Both the position numbers and the translations under genes were made by a program. A stretch of DNA of 64,000 nt. Origin: Pseudoxanthomonas suwonensis (GTDB lineage: Bacteria; Pseudomonadota; Gammaproteobacteria; Xanthomonadales; Xanthomonadaceae). The notes under the pieces were generated by a model. The model had not been told where the DNA came from and ran no database searches. It was given only the letters and a program-made list of their open reading frames with translations. Of the stretch, positions 32,255 to 40,451 are shown piece after piece (within the stretch, counting starts at the first letter, position 1; every line of letters begins with the position of its first letter). The stretch spans positions 2,973,118 through 3,037,117 of the forward strand of contig NZ_CP011144.1 of assembly GCF_000972865.1 (NCBI RefSeq). The letters run 5' to 3'.

Positions 32255-34246
32255 ATGTCCACGAACAGGGGGAAGGGCGCCGCGTTGGCGCTGTGTGCGG
32301 CGCTTGCGTGCGGCGAGGTGGCCGCACAGGTGGCGATGCCGGTGGATGTGGCTCAGTTCGTGCGCCGCGAGGAGTTCCGCGACGTGCAGCTCTCGCCGGG
32401 TGGCACGTACCTGGCCGCGACGCTGCCGATGGAGGACCGTACCGGCGTGGTGATCCTGCGCCTGTCCGACATGAAGGTCACCACCAGTTTCTCGCTGGGC
32501 CGCAATACCGACATCGCCTGGTTCCAGTGGGCCAATGACGGGCGCGTGCTGCTGGGCGTGGCGGAGAAGCTCGGCATGCAGGCGCGGCCGAAATTCACCG
32601 GCGAGATTTTCGGCGTCAATGCCAGCGGCGCGGCGGCCGAAATGCTGGTCGGCCAGCGCGTGGCGGACGCCGGGGGCGGGACGCGCATCCAGCCCAAGAA
32701 GCCAGAGCAGGTCTGGGCGCATCTCACCGACGCCTTGCCGGCCGACGATCGCCACGTCGTCGTCACCGTCGGCAATTTCAGCGACGATGCGTACACCCGC
32801 GCCGAGCGCATGGACGTGCGCAGCGGCCGCCGCATCACGCTGGCGAGAGTGCCGGTGCGCAACGCGACGTTCACCACCGACCACCAGGGCGTAGTGCGGA
32901 TGGCGGTGGGCGCCGACGGCGACAACCTCAGCCGCCTCTACCACCGTGCGGGCGAGGCGGGCGAGTGGGTGCTCATCAACGACGAGGGCGCCAGCAAGCG
33001 CCGCGAGACGCCCCTGGGCTTCTCCGCGGACGGGTCCACCGCCTACCTGCGCAGCGACCATCCGCACGGGCCGGATTCGATCGTCGCCTGGGATGTGGCC
33101 AGCGGCCAGCGCCGCGAGGTGCTGCGCGACGACGCGGTCGATCCCTACGAGATCATCTACGCCAGCAGCGGCCCGCGCGAGCCGATCGGTGCGTTGTTCA
33201 TGGACGGCAGGCCGCGCACCGCGTTCTTCAATCCGGAGCATCCCGATGCGCGGCTGCAGCGCAGGCTGGAACAGGCCTTCGAGGGCGAACTGGTGCGGAT
33301 CACCTCGCGTACGGCCGATGGCCGGGTGGCGCTGGTCCTGACCACGTCGGACCGCAACAGTGGCGATTTCTTCCGCTTCGACACGGTCGCCAACAGCGCC
33401 GAGCACCTGATCAGCCGGCGCGCCTGGCTGGACCCGCTGGAAATGGCCGAGGTCCGGCCGGTCGCGCTGGAGGCGCGTGACGGCACCGGCCTGCACGGCT
33501 ACCTGACCGTGCCCAGGGGGAGCGATGGCCGGGGGCTGCCGCTGGTGGTGCTGCCGCACGGAGGGCCGTACGGCGTCCAGGACACGTGGGAGTTTGCCGA
33601 GGAGCCGCAGTTGCTGGCCGCGGCCGGCTATGCCGTGCTGCAGGTCAACTATCGCGGTTCCGGCGGCTACGGCCAGGCTTTCAAGCAGGCCGGTGCCCGC
33701 CAGTGGGGACTGGCGATGCAGGACGACCTGACCGACGCGACGCGCTGGGCGATCGCGCAGGGCATCGCCGATCCGGCGCGGATATGCATCTACGGGGCCA
33801 GCTACGGCGCCTACGCCGCGCTGATGGGCGTGGCAAAGGAGCCGTCGCTGTACCGCTGCGCCGCAGGCTACGTCGGCGTCTACGACCTGGTCATGCGCAG
33901 CCGCGCCCTGGCCAGGGGCGCCCGCTCGCTGGAAACCTGGTCGGAGGACTGGATCGGCACGGATCCGGCGGCACTGACGGCGGTGTCGCCCACCCGCTTG
34001 GCCGAGCGGATGCGGGTGCCGGTGTTCATGGCTGCGGGCGGCGAGGACCAGGTCACGCCCGTCGCCCATACCCGGGCCATGGAAACCGCGTTGCGCAAGG
34101 CCGGGGTGCCGGTCGAGTCGCTGTACTACGACAACGAAGGCCACGGCTTCTACACCCAGCCGCACCTGCGCGAGTACTACACGCGCCTGCTCGCCTTCCT
34201 CGATCGGCACATCGGCGGCAACGCGCCGGTGGCCTCGCGACCCTGA
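32255..34246 (+). CDS. Secreted S9 family peptidase (prolyl oligopeptidase type)
   Basis: A 663-residue protein with a signal peptide (GAALALCAALACGEVAAQ), a beta-propeller-like middle, and a C-terminal alpha/beta-hydrolase. Expected catalytic residues: Ser in YGASYGAYAAL near 516, Asp in GGEDQVTP near 598, His in NEGHGF near 630. S9 peptidases cut short peptides, often after Pro or Ala; the specificity here is unknown. The ATG at 32255 has GGGGAG just upstream and is preferred over an in-frame GTG at 32237. It converges on the POT transporter gene. Confidence 0.88.
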   Translation: MSTNRGKGAALALCAALACGEVAAQVAMPVDVAQFVRREEFRDVQLSPGGTYLAATLPMEDRTGVVILRLSDMKVTTSFSLGRNTDIAWFQWANDGRVLLGVAEKLGMQARPKFTGEIFGVNASGAAAEMLVGQRVADAGGGTRIQPKKPEQVWAHLTDALPADDRHVVVTVGNFSDDAYTRAERMDVRSGRRITLARVPVRNATFTTDHQGVVRMAVGADGDNLSRLYHRAGEAGEWVLINDEGASKRRETPLGFSADGSTAYLRSDHPHGPDSIVAWDVASGQRREVLRDDAVDPYEIIYASSGPREPIGALFMDGRPRTAFFNPEHPDARLQRRLEQAFEGELVRITSRTADGRVALVLTTSDRNSGDFFRFDTVANSAEHLISRRAWLDPLEMAEVRPVALEARDGTGLHGYLTVPRGSDGRGLPLVVLPHGGPYGVQDTWEFAEEPQLLAAAGYAVLQVNYRGSGGYGQAFKQAGARQWGLAMQDDLTDATRWAIAQGIADPARICIYGASYGAYAALMGVAKEPSLYRCAAGYVGVYDLVMRSRALARGARSLETWSEDWIGTDPAALTAVSPTRLAERMRVPVFMAAGGEDQVTPVAHTRAMETALRKAGVPVESLYYDNEGHGFYTQPHLREYYTRLLAFLDRHIGGNAPVASRP

Positions 34247-34252
34247 GCGCGC

Positions 34253-34277
34253 GGGCCCCGCCGCACAGGCGGGGCCC
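34253..34277. terminator. Hairpin between convergent genes
   Basis: A perfect 10-bp stem (GGGCCCCGCC, loop GCACA) sits in the 42-bp gap between the convergent S9 peptidase and POT genes. There is no T run on either side, so termination is inferred from position only. Confidence 0.45.
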
Positions 34278-34288
34278 ACGCGTTCCGC

Positions 34289-35866
34289 TCACCCGCGGGT
34301 CAACCGCTTGAGCAGCGGCGTGGCCAGGAACAGCAGCGCGCCGGCGACCAGGCCGATCCACATCATCTGGGTGAACACGCCCGAATAGACCGCCAGCGCG
34401 TATTCGCGGGTGGCGTAGGGCGGGATCGCCGCCCAGGTGCCGAGGCGGCCGGCGATGATTTCGCCGAAGGCCGAGAACAGGAACCAGGCGCCCATCATCA
34501 AGCCCACTGCGCGCGGGATCGACAGCGCGGTGACCGCGGCCAGGCCGACCGGCGACAGCACCATCTCGCCGAGCACCAGCACGAAGTAGGCCAGGATCAT
34601 CCACCACAGGCTCACCAGCATGTCCGGGCCGGGGTTGGCGGCGGCGAACGCCAGCACGCCGAAGGCCAGGCCGCAGAACACCAGGCCCCAGGCGAACTTG
34701 GCCGGGTAGCTGGGATTGAGTCCACGCTTGTCCAGGCGCGGCCACAGCCAGGCGAACAGCGGGCTCATCGCGATCACCGCCAGCGCGCCGATCGCGGTGG
34801 TCTGGCCGGCGGTCCATTCGATGCCGAAGGTGGTGCGGTCCATGGCCCGGTCGGCCATCGCCACCCACGGGCCGTAGGTCTGCTCGTACAGGCCCCAGAA
34901 CAGCGCGCTGACCGTGATCAGCACCATCAGCATCACCATCCGGCCCTTTTCCGCCCGGCTGATGCCCGAGAACAGCAGGCGGATGAACCACGCGTAGAGG
35001 CCCAGGCCCAGCACCACCGCCACCAGTTCGGTCAGGGTGACCTCGTGGCCGCCGACCAGCGACGACAGCGGGCCGAAGTTGATCCGCGTCTGCAGCACCT
35101 GCCAGACCACCACCGTGAGCAGCAGGCCACCGGCGTAGATCAGCGCCTCGCGCGAGAGGCCGGCGAACACCGGGGCACGCAGCAGCGCCGGGTCGGCCGG
35201 TTCGGCGCGTCCCTGCAGGTGGCGGCGGCCGACCACGAACTGGACCAGGCCCAGCGCCATCATCACGCCGGCCAGGGCGAAGCCGTAGCCCCAGCCGATC
35301 TTCTCGCCGACGTAGGCCACGATCAGCGACGACATGAAGGCGCCGACGTTGATGCCCATGTAGAAGATGGTGAAGCCCGAGTCGCGCCGGGGATCGTTGT
35401 CCGGATACAGGCGGCCGACGATCGTGGAGATGTTCGGCTTGAGGAAGCCCACGCCCACGCCGATCAGCGCCAGCGAGAAGTACATGACCTGTACCGCCGA
35501 CGCGTCCGGCACGCCCGCGCCCTGCACGCCGGTGGCGGCGTGGCCGGTGTAGGCCATGCCCAGCTGGCCCAGGACCAGCAGCATGCCGCCGAACACCACC
35601 GCCTTGCGCATGCCCAGGTAGCGGTCGGCCAGCAGGCCGCCCAGCAGCGGCAGCGCGTAGGCCAGGCCGGCGTAGGTGCCCAGCAGCAGGTAGCCGTCGG
35701 TGTCGCTGAACAGGTGGTGCTTGGTGAGGTAGAGCAGCAGCAGCGCCTTCATGCCGTAGAAGGCGAAGCGTTCCCACATCTCGGTCAGGAAGCAGACGTA
35801 GAGGCCCTTGGGATGGCCGAGGAACTGGTCGGCGGCCGCGGGCGCGGGCAGATGGGTTGCAGACAC
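34289..35866 (-). CDS. POT/PTR family proton-coupled peptide transporter
   Basis: A 525-residue MFS protein of the proton-dependent oligopeptide transporter family, importing di- and tripeptides. The family signature EMWERFAFYG lies at 29-38 in the first helix, DRYLGMRKAV follows helix 3, and FYMGINVGAFMSS marks the PTR2 motif. About 14 hydrophobic segments are seen. It lies between two secreted S9 peptidases, which suggests uptake of their products. Confidence 0.93.
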   Translation of the reverse strand: MSATHLPAPAAADQFLGHPKGLYVCFLTEMWERFAFYGMKALLLLYLTKHHLFSDTDGYLLLGTYAGLAYALPLLGGLLADRYLGMRKAVVFGGMLLVLGQLGMAYTGHAATGVQGAGVPDASAVQVMYFSLALIGVGVGFLKPNISTIVGRLYPDNDPRRDSGFTIFYMGINVGAFMSSLIVAYVGEKIGWGYGFALAGVMMALGLVQFVVGRRHLQGRAEPADPALLRAPVFAGLSREALIYAGGLLLTVVVWQVLQTRINFGPLSSLVGGHEVTLTELVAVVLGLGLYAWFIRLLFSGISRAEKGRMVMLMVLITVSALFWGLYEQTYGPWVAMADRAMDRTTFGIEWTAGQTTAIGALAVIAMSPLFAWLWPRLDKRGLNPSYPAKFAWGLVFCGLAFGVLAFAAANPGPDMLVSLWWMILAYFVLVLGEMVLSPVGLAAVTALSIPRAVGLMMGAWFLFSAFGEIIAGRLGTWAAIPPYATREYALAVYSGVFTQMMWIGLVAGALLFLATPLLKRLTRG

Positions 35867-35998
35867 GAAAGGCCCCCTGGGTAGACGATGGGCGAGTATA
35901 GCGGCCGGCTTCCGGGCAGGCCGGTGCGTGACTTAGGGCCTTTGCGCCGGCCCCGGGCCAGCGCCTACCATCCGGGGTTTGCCTCGCTGGAGCCCCGG

Positions 35999-38116
35999 AT
36001 GAAGCCCGCCTTCCTGTCCACGTCCCCGATCCTGCCGCTCGCCCTGGCCGCGACCCTGGGCCTGCTGGCCGCCAGCCCGGCCGAAGCCGCCCGCGGCCTG
36101 GACGTGCGCGACCTGCAGAAGCTCGACCGGGTGTCCTCGCCCGTACTCTCGCCCGACGGCGCCTTCGTCGTCTTCGCCAGGCGCGAGATGCAAGGCGCGA
36201 GCGGTGCGGACGACCCGGGCAAGGCCGCGACCGCGCTATGGATCCGCGACCTGCGCACCCGCGACCTGGCGCCGCCTAAGCGGCTCACCCCGGTGGGCTG
36301 GAACGTCAACTCGCCGGCCTTCTCCGACGACGGCAAGACCCTGTACTTCCTCAGCGCGCAGTCGGGCAGCCAGCAGGTGTACGCGATGCCGGCCACCGGC
36401 GGCGTGCCGCAGCAGGCCACCCGCTTCCCGCTGGACGTGGGCAGTTTCAAGGTTTCGCCGGGTGGCCGGCGCCTGGCGGTGAGCCTGGCGGTGTTCCCCG
36501 ACTGCGGCGCCGACCTGGGCTGCACGGTCAAGCGGCTGGAGGAGCGCACGCAGGCCAAGGCCAGCGGCGTGATCCACGACCAGCTGCTCGTGCGCCACTG
36601 GGACACCTGGCAGGACGGGCGCCACAACCGCCTGTTCGTGACCGCGCCGGCGACCGGCAAGGCGCAGCCGGCGAGCGTGCTGGTCGGCGACGGTGGCGTG
36701 CCCGGCAACGTGCCGTCCAGGCCGTTCGGCGACGACAGCGAGTACGCCTGGTCGCCCGACGGCAAATCGATCGTGTTCGCGATGCGCCGTGCCGACCGCC
36801 AGGAGGCCTGGTCGACCAACTTCGACCTATACCAGTTCAGCGAAGGCCAGCCGCTGCGCAACCTGACCGAAGGCAACCCCGCCTGGGATACCGGCCCGGT
36901 GTTCAGCGCCGACGGCGGCAAGCTGTACTACCGCGCGATGAAGCGAGCGGGCTTCGAGGCCGACCGCTTCGGCCTGATGGAGCGCGACCTGGCCACCGGC
37001 GCCATCCGCGAGATCGCCCCGGACTGGGACCGCAGCGCCGACGGCATCGTCCTGTCGGCCGACGGCAAGACCCTCTACACCACCGCGCAGGACATGGGCC
37101 AGCACCCGCTGTTCGCGGTCGACATCGCCACCGGCCAGGTGCAAAAGCTGGTCGGCGACGGCACCGTCACTTCGTTCGACATCGCCGGCGACACCCTGGC
37201 CTTCACCCGCAATACGCTGCGCAGCGGCGACCAGGTGTTCACCGCCTCGCTGGCCAGCCCGGCGGCGCAGCGCGCGATAACGCCCAGCGCTGGCGAGGCG
37301 CTGCCAGACGTGGCCTTCGGTGACTACGAGCAGTTCAGCTTCGCCGGCTGGGACGGCGCGACCGTGCACGGCTACGTGGTCAAGCCATGGAACTACGAGG
37401 AGGGCAGGAAGTACCCGGTCGCGTTCCTGATCCACGGCGGCCCGCAGGGCAGCTTCGGCGACGGCTGGAGCTACCGCTGGAACCCGCAGACCTACGCCGG
37501 CCAGGGCTACGCGGTGGTGATGATCGACTTCCACGGTTCGACCGGCTACGGGCAGGCCTTCACCGACGCGATCAGCGGCCACTGGGGCAGCAAGCCGCTG
37601 GTCGACCTGCAGAAGGGCTGGGCCGCGGCGCAGCAGCAGTATCCGTTCCTGGACGGCGGCAAGGCCTGTGCGCTGGGCGCCAGCTACGGCGGCTACATGA
37701 CCAACTGGATCGCCGGCAACTGGTTCGAGGCCGACGGCAGCGCGCCGTTCAAGTGCCTGGTCACCCACAACGGCGTGTTCGACACCCGCTCGATGGGCGT
37801 GGTGACCGAGGAGCTGTGGTTCACCGAGTGGGAGTTCGGCGGCACGGTGGCGGCCAATCCCGAGGCGTACGAGCAGTACAACCCAGCCCGCCACATCCAC
37901 AAGTGGAAGACGCCGATGCTGGTGGTGGCCGGCCAGAACGACTTCCGCGTGCCGATCGACCAGAGCCTGTCGGCGTTCACCGCGCTGCAGCGCGCCGGGA
38001 TCGAGTCCAGGCTGCTGTATTTCCCCGACGAGAACCACTGGGTGCTCAAGCCGGCCAACAGCGTGCTCTGGCACGACACCGTCAACGCCTGGCTGAAGCA
38101 GCACATCGGCCAGTGA
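35999..38116 (+). CDS. Secreted S9 dipeptidyl-peptidase-like enzyme
   Basis: A 705-residue protein with a signal peptide (ALAATLGLLAASPAEA), a WD-like propeller (repeats such as SPDGAFVVF, SDDGKTLYFL, SPDGKSIVFAMRR) and a C-terminal hydrolase domain. Catalytic set: Ser in GASYGGYMTNW near 562, Asp in AGQNDFRVP near 647, His in DENHWVLKP near 680. The HGGPQGSFGDGWSYRWNPQ region resembles DPP5-type enzymes. It starts 132 bp from the divergent POT gene. A hairpin terminator follows. Confidence 0.9.
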   Translation: MKPAFLSTSPILPLALAATLGLLAASPAEAARGLDVRDLQKLDRVSSPVLSPDGAFVVFARREMQGASGADDPGKAATALWIRDLRTRDLAPPKRLTPVGWNVNSPAFSDDGKTLYFLSAQSGSQQVYAMPATGGVPQQATRFPLDVGSFKVSPGGRRLAVSLAVFPDCGADLGCTVKRLEERTQAKASGVIHDQLLVRHWDTWQDGRHNRLFVTAPATGKAQPASVLVGDGGVPGNVPSRPFGDDSEYAWSPDGKSIVFAMRRADRQEAWSTNFDLYQFSEGQPLRNLTEGNPAWDTGPVFSADGGKLYYRAMKRAGFEADRFGLMERDLATGAIREIAPDWDRSADGIVLSADGKTLYTTAQDMGQHPLFAVDIATGQVQKLVGDGTVTSFDIAGDTLAFTRNTLRSGDQVFTASLASPAAQRAITPSAGEALPDVAFGDYEQFSFAGWDGATVHGYVVKPWNYEEGRKYPVAFLIHGGPQGSFGDGWSYRWNPQTYAGQGYAVVMIDFHGSTGYGQAFTDAISGHWGSKPLVDLQKGWAAAQQQYPFLDGGKACALGASYGGYMTNWIAGNWFEADGSAPFKCLVTHNGVFDTRSMGVVTEELWFTEWEFGGTVAANPEAYEQYNPARHIHKWKTPMLVVAGQNDFRVPIDQSLSAFTALQRAGIESRLLYFPDENHWVLKPANSVLWHDTVNAWLKQHIGQ

Positions 38117-38123
38117 ATCCCGC

Positions 38124-38156
38124 GATGGCCGGCATCTGCCGGCCATCGCCTTTTTT
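38124..38156 (+). terminator. Rho-independent terminator after the S9 gene
   Basis: Stem GATGGCCGGCA, loop TC, then TGCCGGCCATC, followed by GCC and six T. It lies 8 bp after the S9 gene stop and before the DUF819 gene, so these two are probably separate transcripts. Confidence 0.88.
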
Positions 38157-38179
38157 CGCTCTAAAGGGAGACATCGCCG

Positions 38180-39436
38180 ATGGCGATCGAAGCCACCGCG
38201 CCGTCCAGCGCGCTGATCCAGAACGACATCGTCGTGTTCGGGCTGATTGCCGCCACGCTGGGCATGATCTTCTGGCTCGCCAGCGGACCGACGCCGTTCT
38301 GGAGGAAATTCTTCGCCTGGGTGCCGGCGCTGCTGCTGTGCTACTTCGTGCCCGCGCTCTACAACACTACCCGGCTGATCGATGGCGAAGGCAGCCAGCT
38401 CTATTACCTGGCCAGTCGCGTGCTGCTGCCGGCGGCGCTGGTGTTGCTGACGCTGTCGATCGACCTCAAGGGCATCCTCAAGCTCGGGCCGAAGCTGCTG
38501 TTCGTGTTCTGCATGGGCACGCTGGGCGTGGTGCTCGGGGCGATCATCGCGTTCCAGCTGATGGAGTGGTTCTGGCCTGCGGCGGTGGCGGGCGACACCT
38601 GGAAGGGCATGGCGGCGCTGTCGGGCAGCTGGATCGGCGGCGGCGCGAACATGGTCGCGATCCGCGAGATCTACGGCGTCGACGCCACCCTGTTCGGGCA
38701 GTTCGCGGTGGTCGACGTGGCGCTGGCCAGCCTGCTGATGGCGTCGCTGCTGTTCCTCGCCAACCGGCAGCAGCAGATCGACCTGCGCAGCGGCGCCGAT
38801 ACCCGCGCGCTGGACGAGATGAAGGAGCGGGTGGCCGCCTACGAGGCCGCCAATGCGCGCATTCCGACGCTGTCCGACCTGATGATGATCGTCGGCTGGG
38901 CCTTCGGCATCGTCGCCGTGGCGCATGCCATCGCCAATCCCGCCTCCGGGTGGTTCAAGGCGAACGTGGCATGGGCCGGCCAGTTCAGCCTCGACGCGCC
39001 GTTCGTCTGGATCGTGGTGCTGTCGACGCTGGGCGGCCTGGTGCTGAGCTTCACCCGGGTGCGTTCGCTGGAGAACGCGGGCGCATCGAAGGTCGGCACG
39101 GTTTTCCTGTATTTCCTGATCGCCTGCATCGGCATGCAGATGGACTTCCTCAAGCTCGCCAACCGCCCGGAACTGCTGGTGATCGGGACGATCTGGATGT
39201 CGGTGCACGTGGTGACGATCTGGTATGCCGCCAAGCTGGTCAAGGCGCCGCTGTTCTATTTCGGCGTCGGCTCAATGGGCAACATCGGCGCGGCGGCCTC
39301 GGCGCCGGTCATCGCCGCGGCGTTCCATCCCACGCTGGCCCCGGTCGGCGTGTTGCTGGGCACCGTCGGCTACGCCACGGGCACGGTGATTGCGTACTTC
39401 CTCGGCCAGGTGCTGCGGCTGATGGCGGGACAGTAG
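38180..39436 (+). CDS. DUF819 family membrane protein
   Basis: A 418-residue integral membrane protein with about ten hydrophobic segments. It matches DUF819 (YjcL-like) by the Gly-rich GSWIGGGANMVAIREIYG and the mirrored late block GVGSMGNIGAAASAPVIAAA, which look like the two re-entrant halves of a transporter. A charged loop lies near 195-230. The substrate is unknown. AAGGGAGA lies upstream of the ATG. Confidence 0.85.
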   Translation: MAIEATAPSSALIQNDIVVFGLIAATLGMIFWLASGPTPFWRKFFAWVPALLLCYFVPALYNTTRLIDGEGSQLYYLASRVLLPAALVLLTLSIDLKGILKLGPKLLFVFCMGTLGVVLGAIIAFQLMEWFWPAAVAGDTWKGMAALSGSWIGGGANMVAIREIYGVDATLFGQFAVVDVALASLLMASLLFLANRQQQIDLRSGADTRALDEMKERVAAYEAANARIPTLSDLMMIVGWAFGIVAVAHAIANPASGWFKANVAWAGQFSLDAPFVWIVVLSTLGGLVLSFTRVRSLENAGASKVGTVFLYFLIACIGMQMDFLKLANRPELLVIGTIWMSVHVVTIWYAAKLVKAPLFYFGVGSMGNIGAAASAPVIAAAFHPTLAPVGVLLGTVGYATGTVIAYFLGQVLRLMAGQ

Positions 39437-39553
39437 CCCATCCTTTGCAGGCGCCGGTTCTCCCGAAGACCGTTCCATGCCCAGACCCTCGCAACGGCAA
39501 TCGCGACTGCAAGGTCAAAAGCGCCGGGCGTGATCGGCTTCGGTCTGAGCCGC

Positions 39554-39652
39554 GGCGGGCCGGGAGTATTGCGGTCGTCTCGACGGCACATCCCTGTGCC
39601 GACTCGCCGACGCGGCCATCCATGGCCGCTGCCGCAATACTCCCGGCCCGCC
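39554..39652. repeat. Long inverted repeat, 21-bp perfect arms
   Basis: The left arm 39554-39574 (GGCGGGCCGGGAGTATTGCG plus G) and right arm 39632-39652 are exact reverse complements. The 57-bp centre contains two further small hairpins (GGCACATCCCTGTGCC; GCGGCCATCCATGGCCGC). Confidence 0.9.
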
Positions 39653-39714
39653 ACGTCTTCGGGAGCTTCCAGGTCGTGGCTCCGTTCACAGGCGATGAGC
39701 AGCGCCCGGCTTTT

Positions 39715-39807
39715 GTAGGAGCGGGCATGACCGCGACCCGACGCCGTCTGCCCAGGCGACGCCCTCATGGTTCCGACGCCCGTGTCGCCAGCAAGCTGGG
39801 CTCCTAC
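39715..39807. repeat. GTAG-type REP pair
   Basis: A 93-bp unit. Left head GTAGGAGCGGGCATGACCGC and right head, on the other strand, GTAGGAGCCCAGCTTGCTGG. The interior is as in the other units but in reverse orientation. Confidence 0.9.
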
Positions 39808-39920
39808 AGAAAGCAAGTGCTGCCATGGGCTTCCCTTCCTCCGCAGGCTAAAGGAAGGGCGGGAAGGGGGCTTTGCTGTTGCTCCTCCGATCGAAGCCAC
39901 GCCCCCAAAGCTCCCGAGGT

Positions 39921-40028
39921 CGTTGTGCCCAGGGGGTATGGCGCAAGCAGCACATGGATGTGCTGCGCTCGCTCCTCGGAGGCAGGACGCCGGAGCGGAG
40001 CGATGCGCCATACCCCCTGGGCACGACG
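39921..40028. repeat. Long inverted repeat, 25-bp arms
   Basis: Arms 39921-39945 and 40004-40028 match at 24 of 25 positions (core GTGCCCAGGGGGTATGGCGC). The loop holds a second hairpin, GCAGCACATGGATGTGCTGC (39947-39966), and a third, CGCTCGCTCC with GGAGCGGAGCG, so a multi-branched fold is possible. Confidence 0.9.
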
Positions 40029-40035
40029 GCCCGCT

Positions 40036-40118
40036 CCGAAGCCGACGCTAGTGCTCTTGCTTCCACGGCACGAGAGTCCCGCCCGAAGCCGATGCTTGTG
40101 CTCTTGCTTTCGCGGCAC
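40036..40118. repeat. 36-bp direct repeat, two copies
   Basis: Copies at 40036-40071 and 40083-40118 match at 32 of 36 positions (shared start CCGAAGCCGA, shared core GTGCTCTTGCTT, shared end CGGCAC). Confidence 0.8.
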
Positions 40119-40144
40119 AACACCTCCCCCTGTAGCTGCAGAAC

Positions 40145-40184
40145 GCAAAAATGAAGAAGGACGAAGCCATTGCTTCGCCCTTCC
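40145..40184 (-). terminator. Terminator of the cstA-ybdD operon
   Basis: Read on the minus strand: GAAGGGCGAAGC, loop AATG, GCTTCGTCCTTC (12-bp stem with one G-T pair), then TTCATTTTTG. It lies about 30 bp after the ybdD stop. Confidence 0.82.
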
Positions 40185-40214
40185 CCGTCCAATGACGATC
40201 GATGCTGGGACCCG

Positions 40215-40439
40215 CTAACAGCAGCGGAACCCGGAGCGCCCGCCGAAGCGGGCCTCCTGGCGCTCGCGGAAGAACGTCTTGTAGTCCATCGGTTCGCGGT
40301 CCGGGTGTTTCTCCAGCATGTGCCGGACGTAGTTGTCGTAGTCCGGGATGCCGCAGCACAGCCGGGCGGTCTGCACCAGCCTGCGCCACACGCGCTTGTG
40401 CGTGGCGAAGTGGTCGAGCGGGACGAGTTGGGTGCCCAT
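40215..40439 (-). CDS. ybdD: YbdD/YjiX family protein
   Basis: A 74-residue protein with [17 protein letters not shown] and [20 protein letters not shown], the YbdD/YjiX signature (DUF466). It normally sits right after CstA-type carriers, as here (12 bp), and is thought to act with the carrier in pyruvate uptake. Its exact role is not known. Confidence 0.92.
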   Translation of the reverse strand: MGTQLVPLDHFATHKRVWRRLVQTARLCCGIPDYDNYVRHMLEKHPDREPMDYKTFFRERQEARFGGRSGFRCC

Positions 40440-40451
40440 GTCCTTCCCTCC

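Larger units (their letters stand above)
39437..40214. other. Gene-free region packed with inverted and direct repeats
   Basis: No convincing gene lies in these 778 bp. They hold, in order, an 11-bp inverted pair (39460-39470 with 39655-39665) enclosing a perfect 21-bp pair (39554-39574 with 39632-39652), a GTAG-type REP pair (39715-39807), a 25-bp near-perfect pair (39921-39945 with 40004-40028), a 36-bp direct repeat (40036-40071 and 40083-40118), and the terminator of the cstA operon. Short reading frames here follow the repeats and lack start context. Confidence 0.85.
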
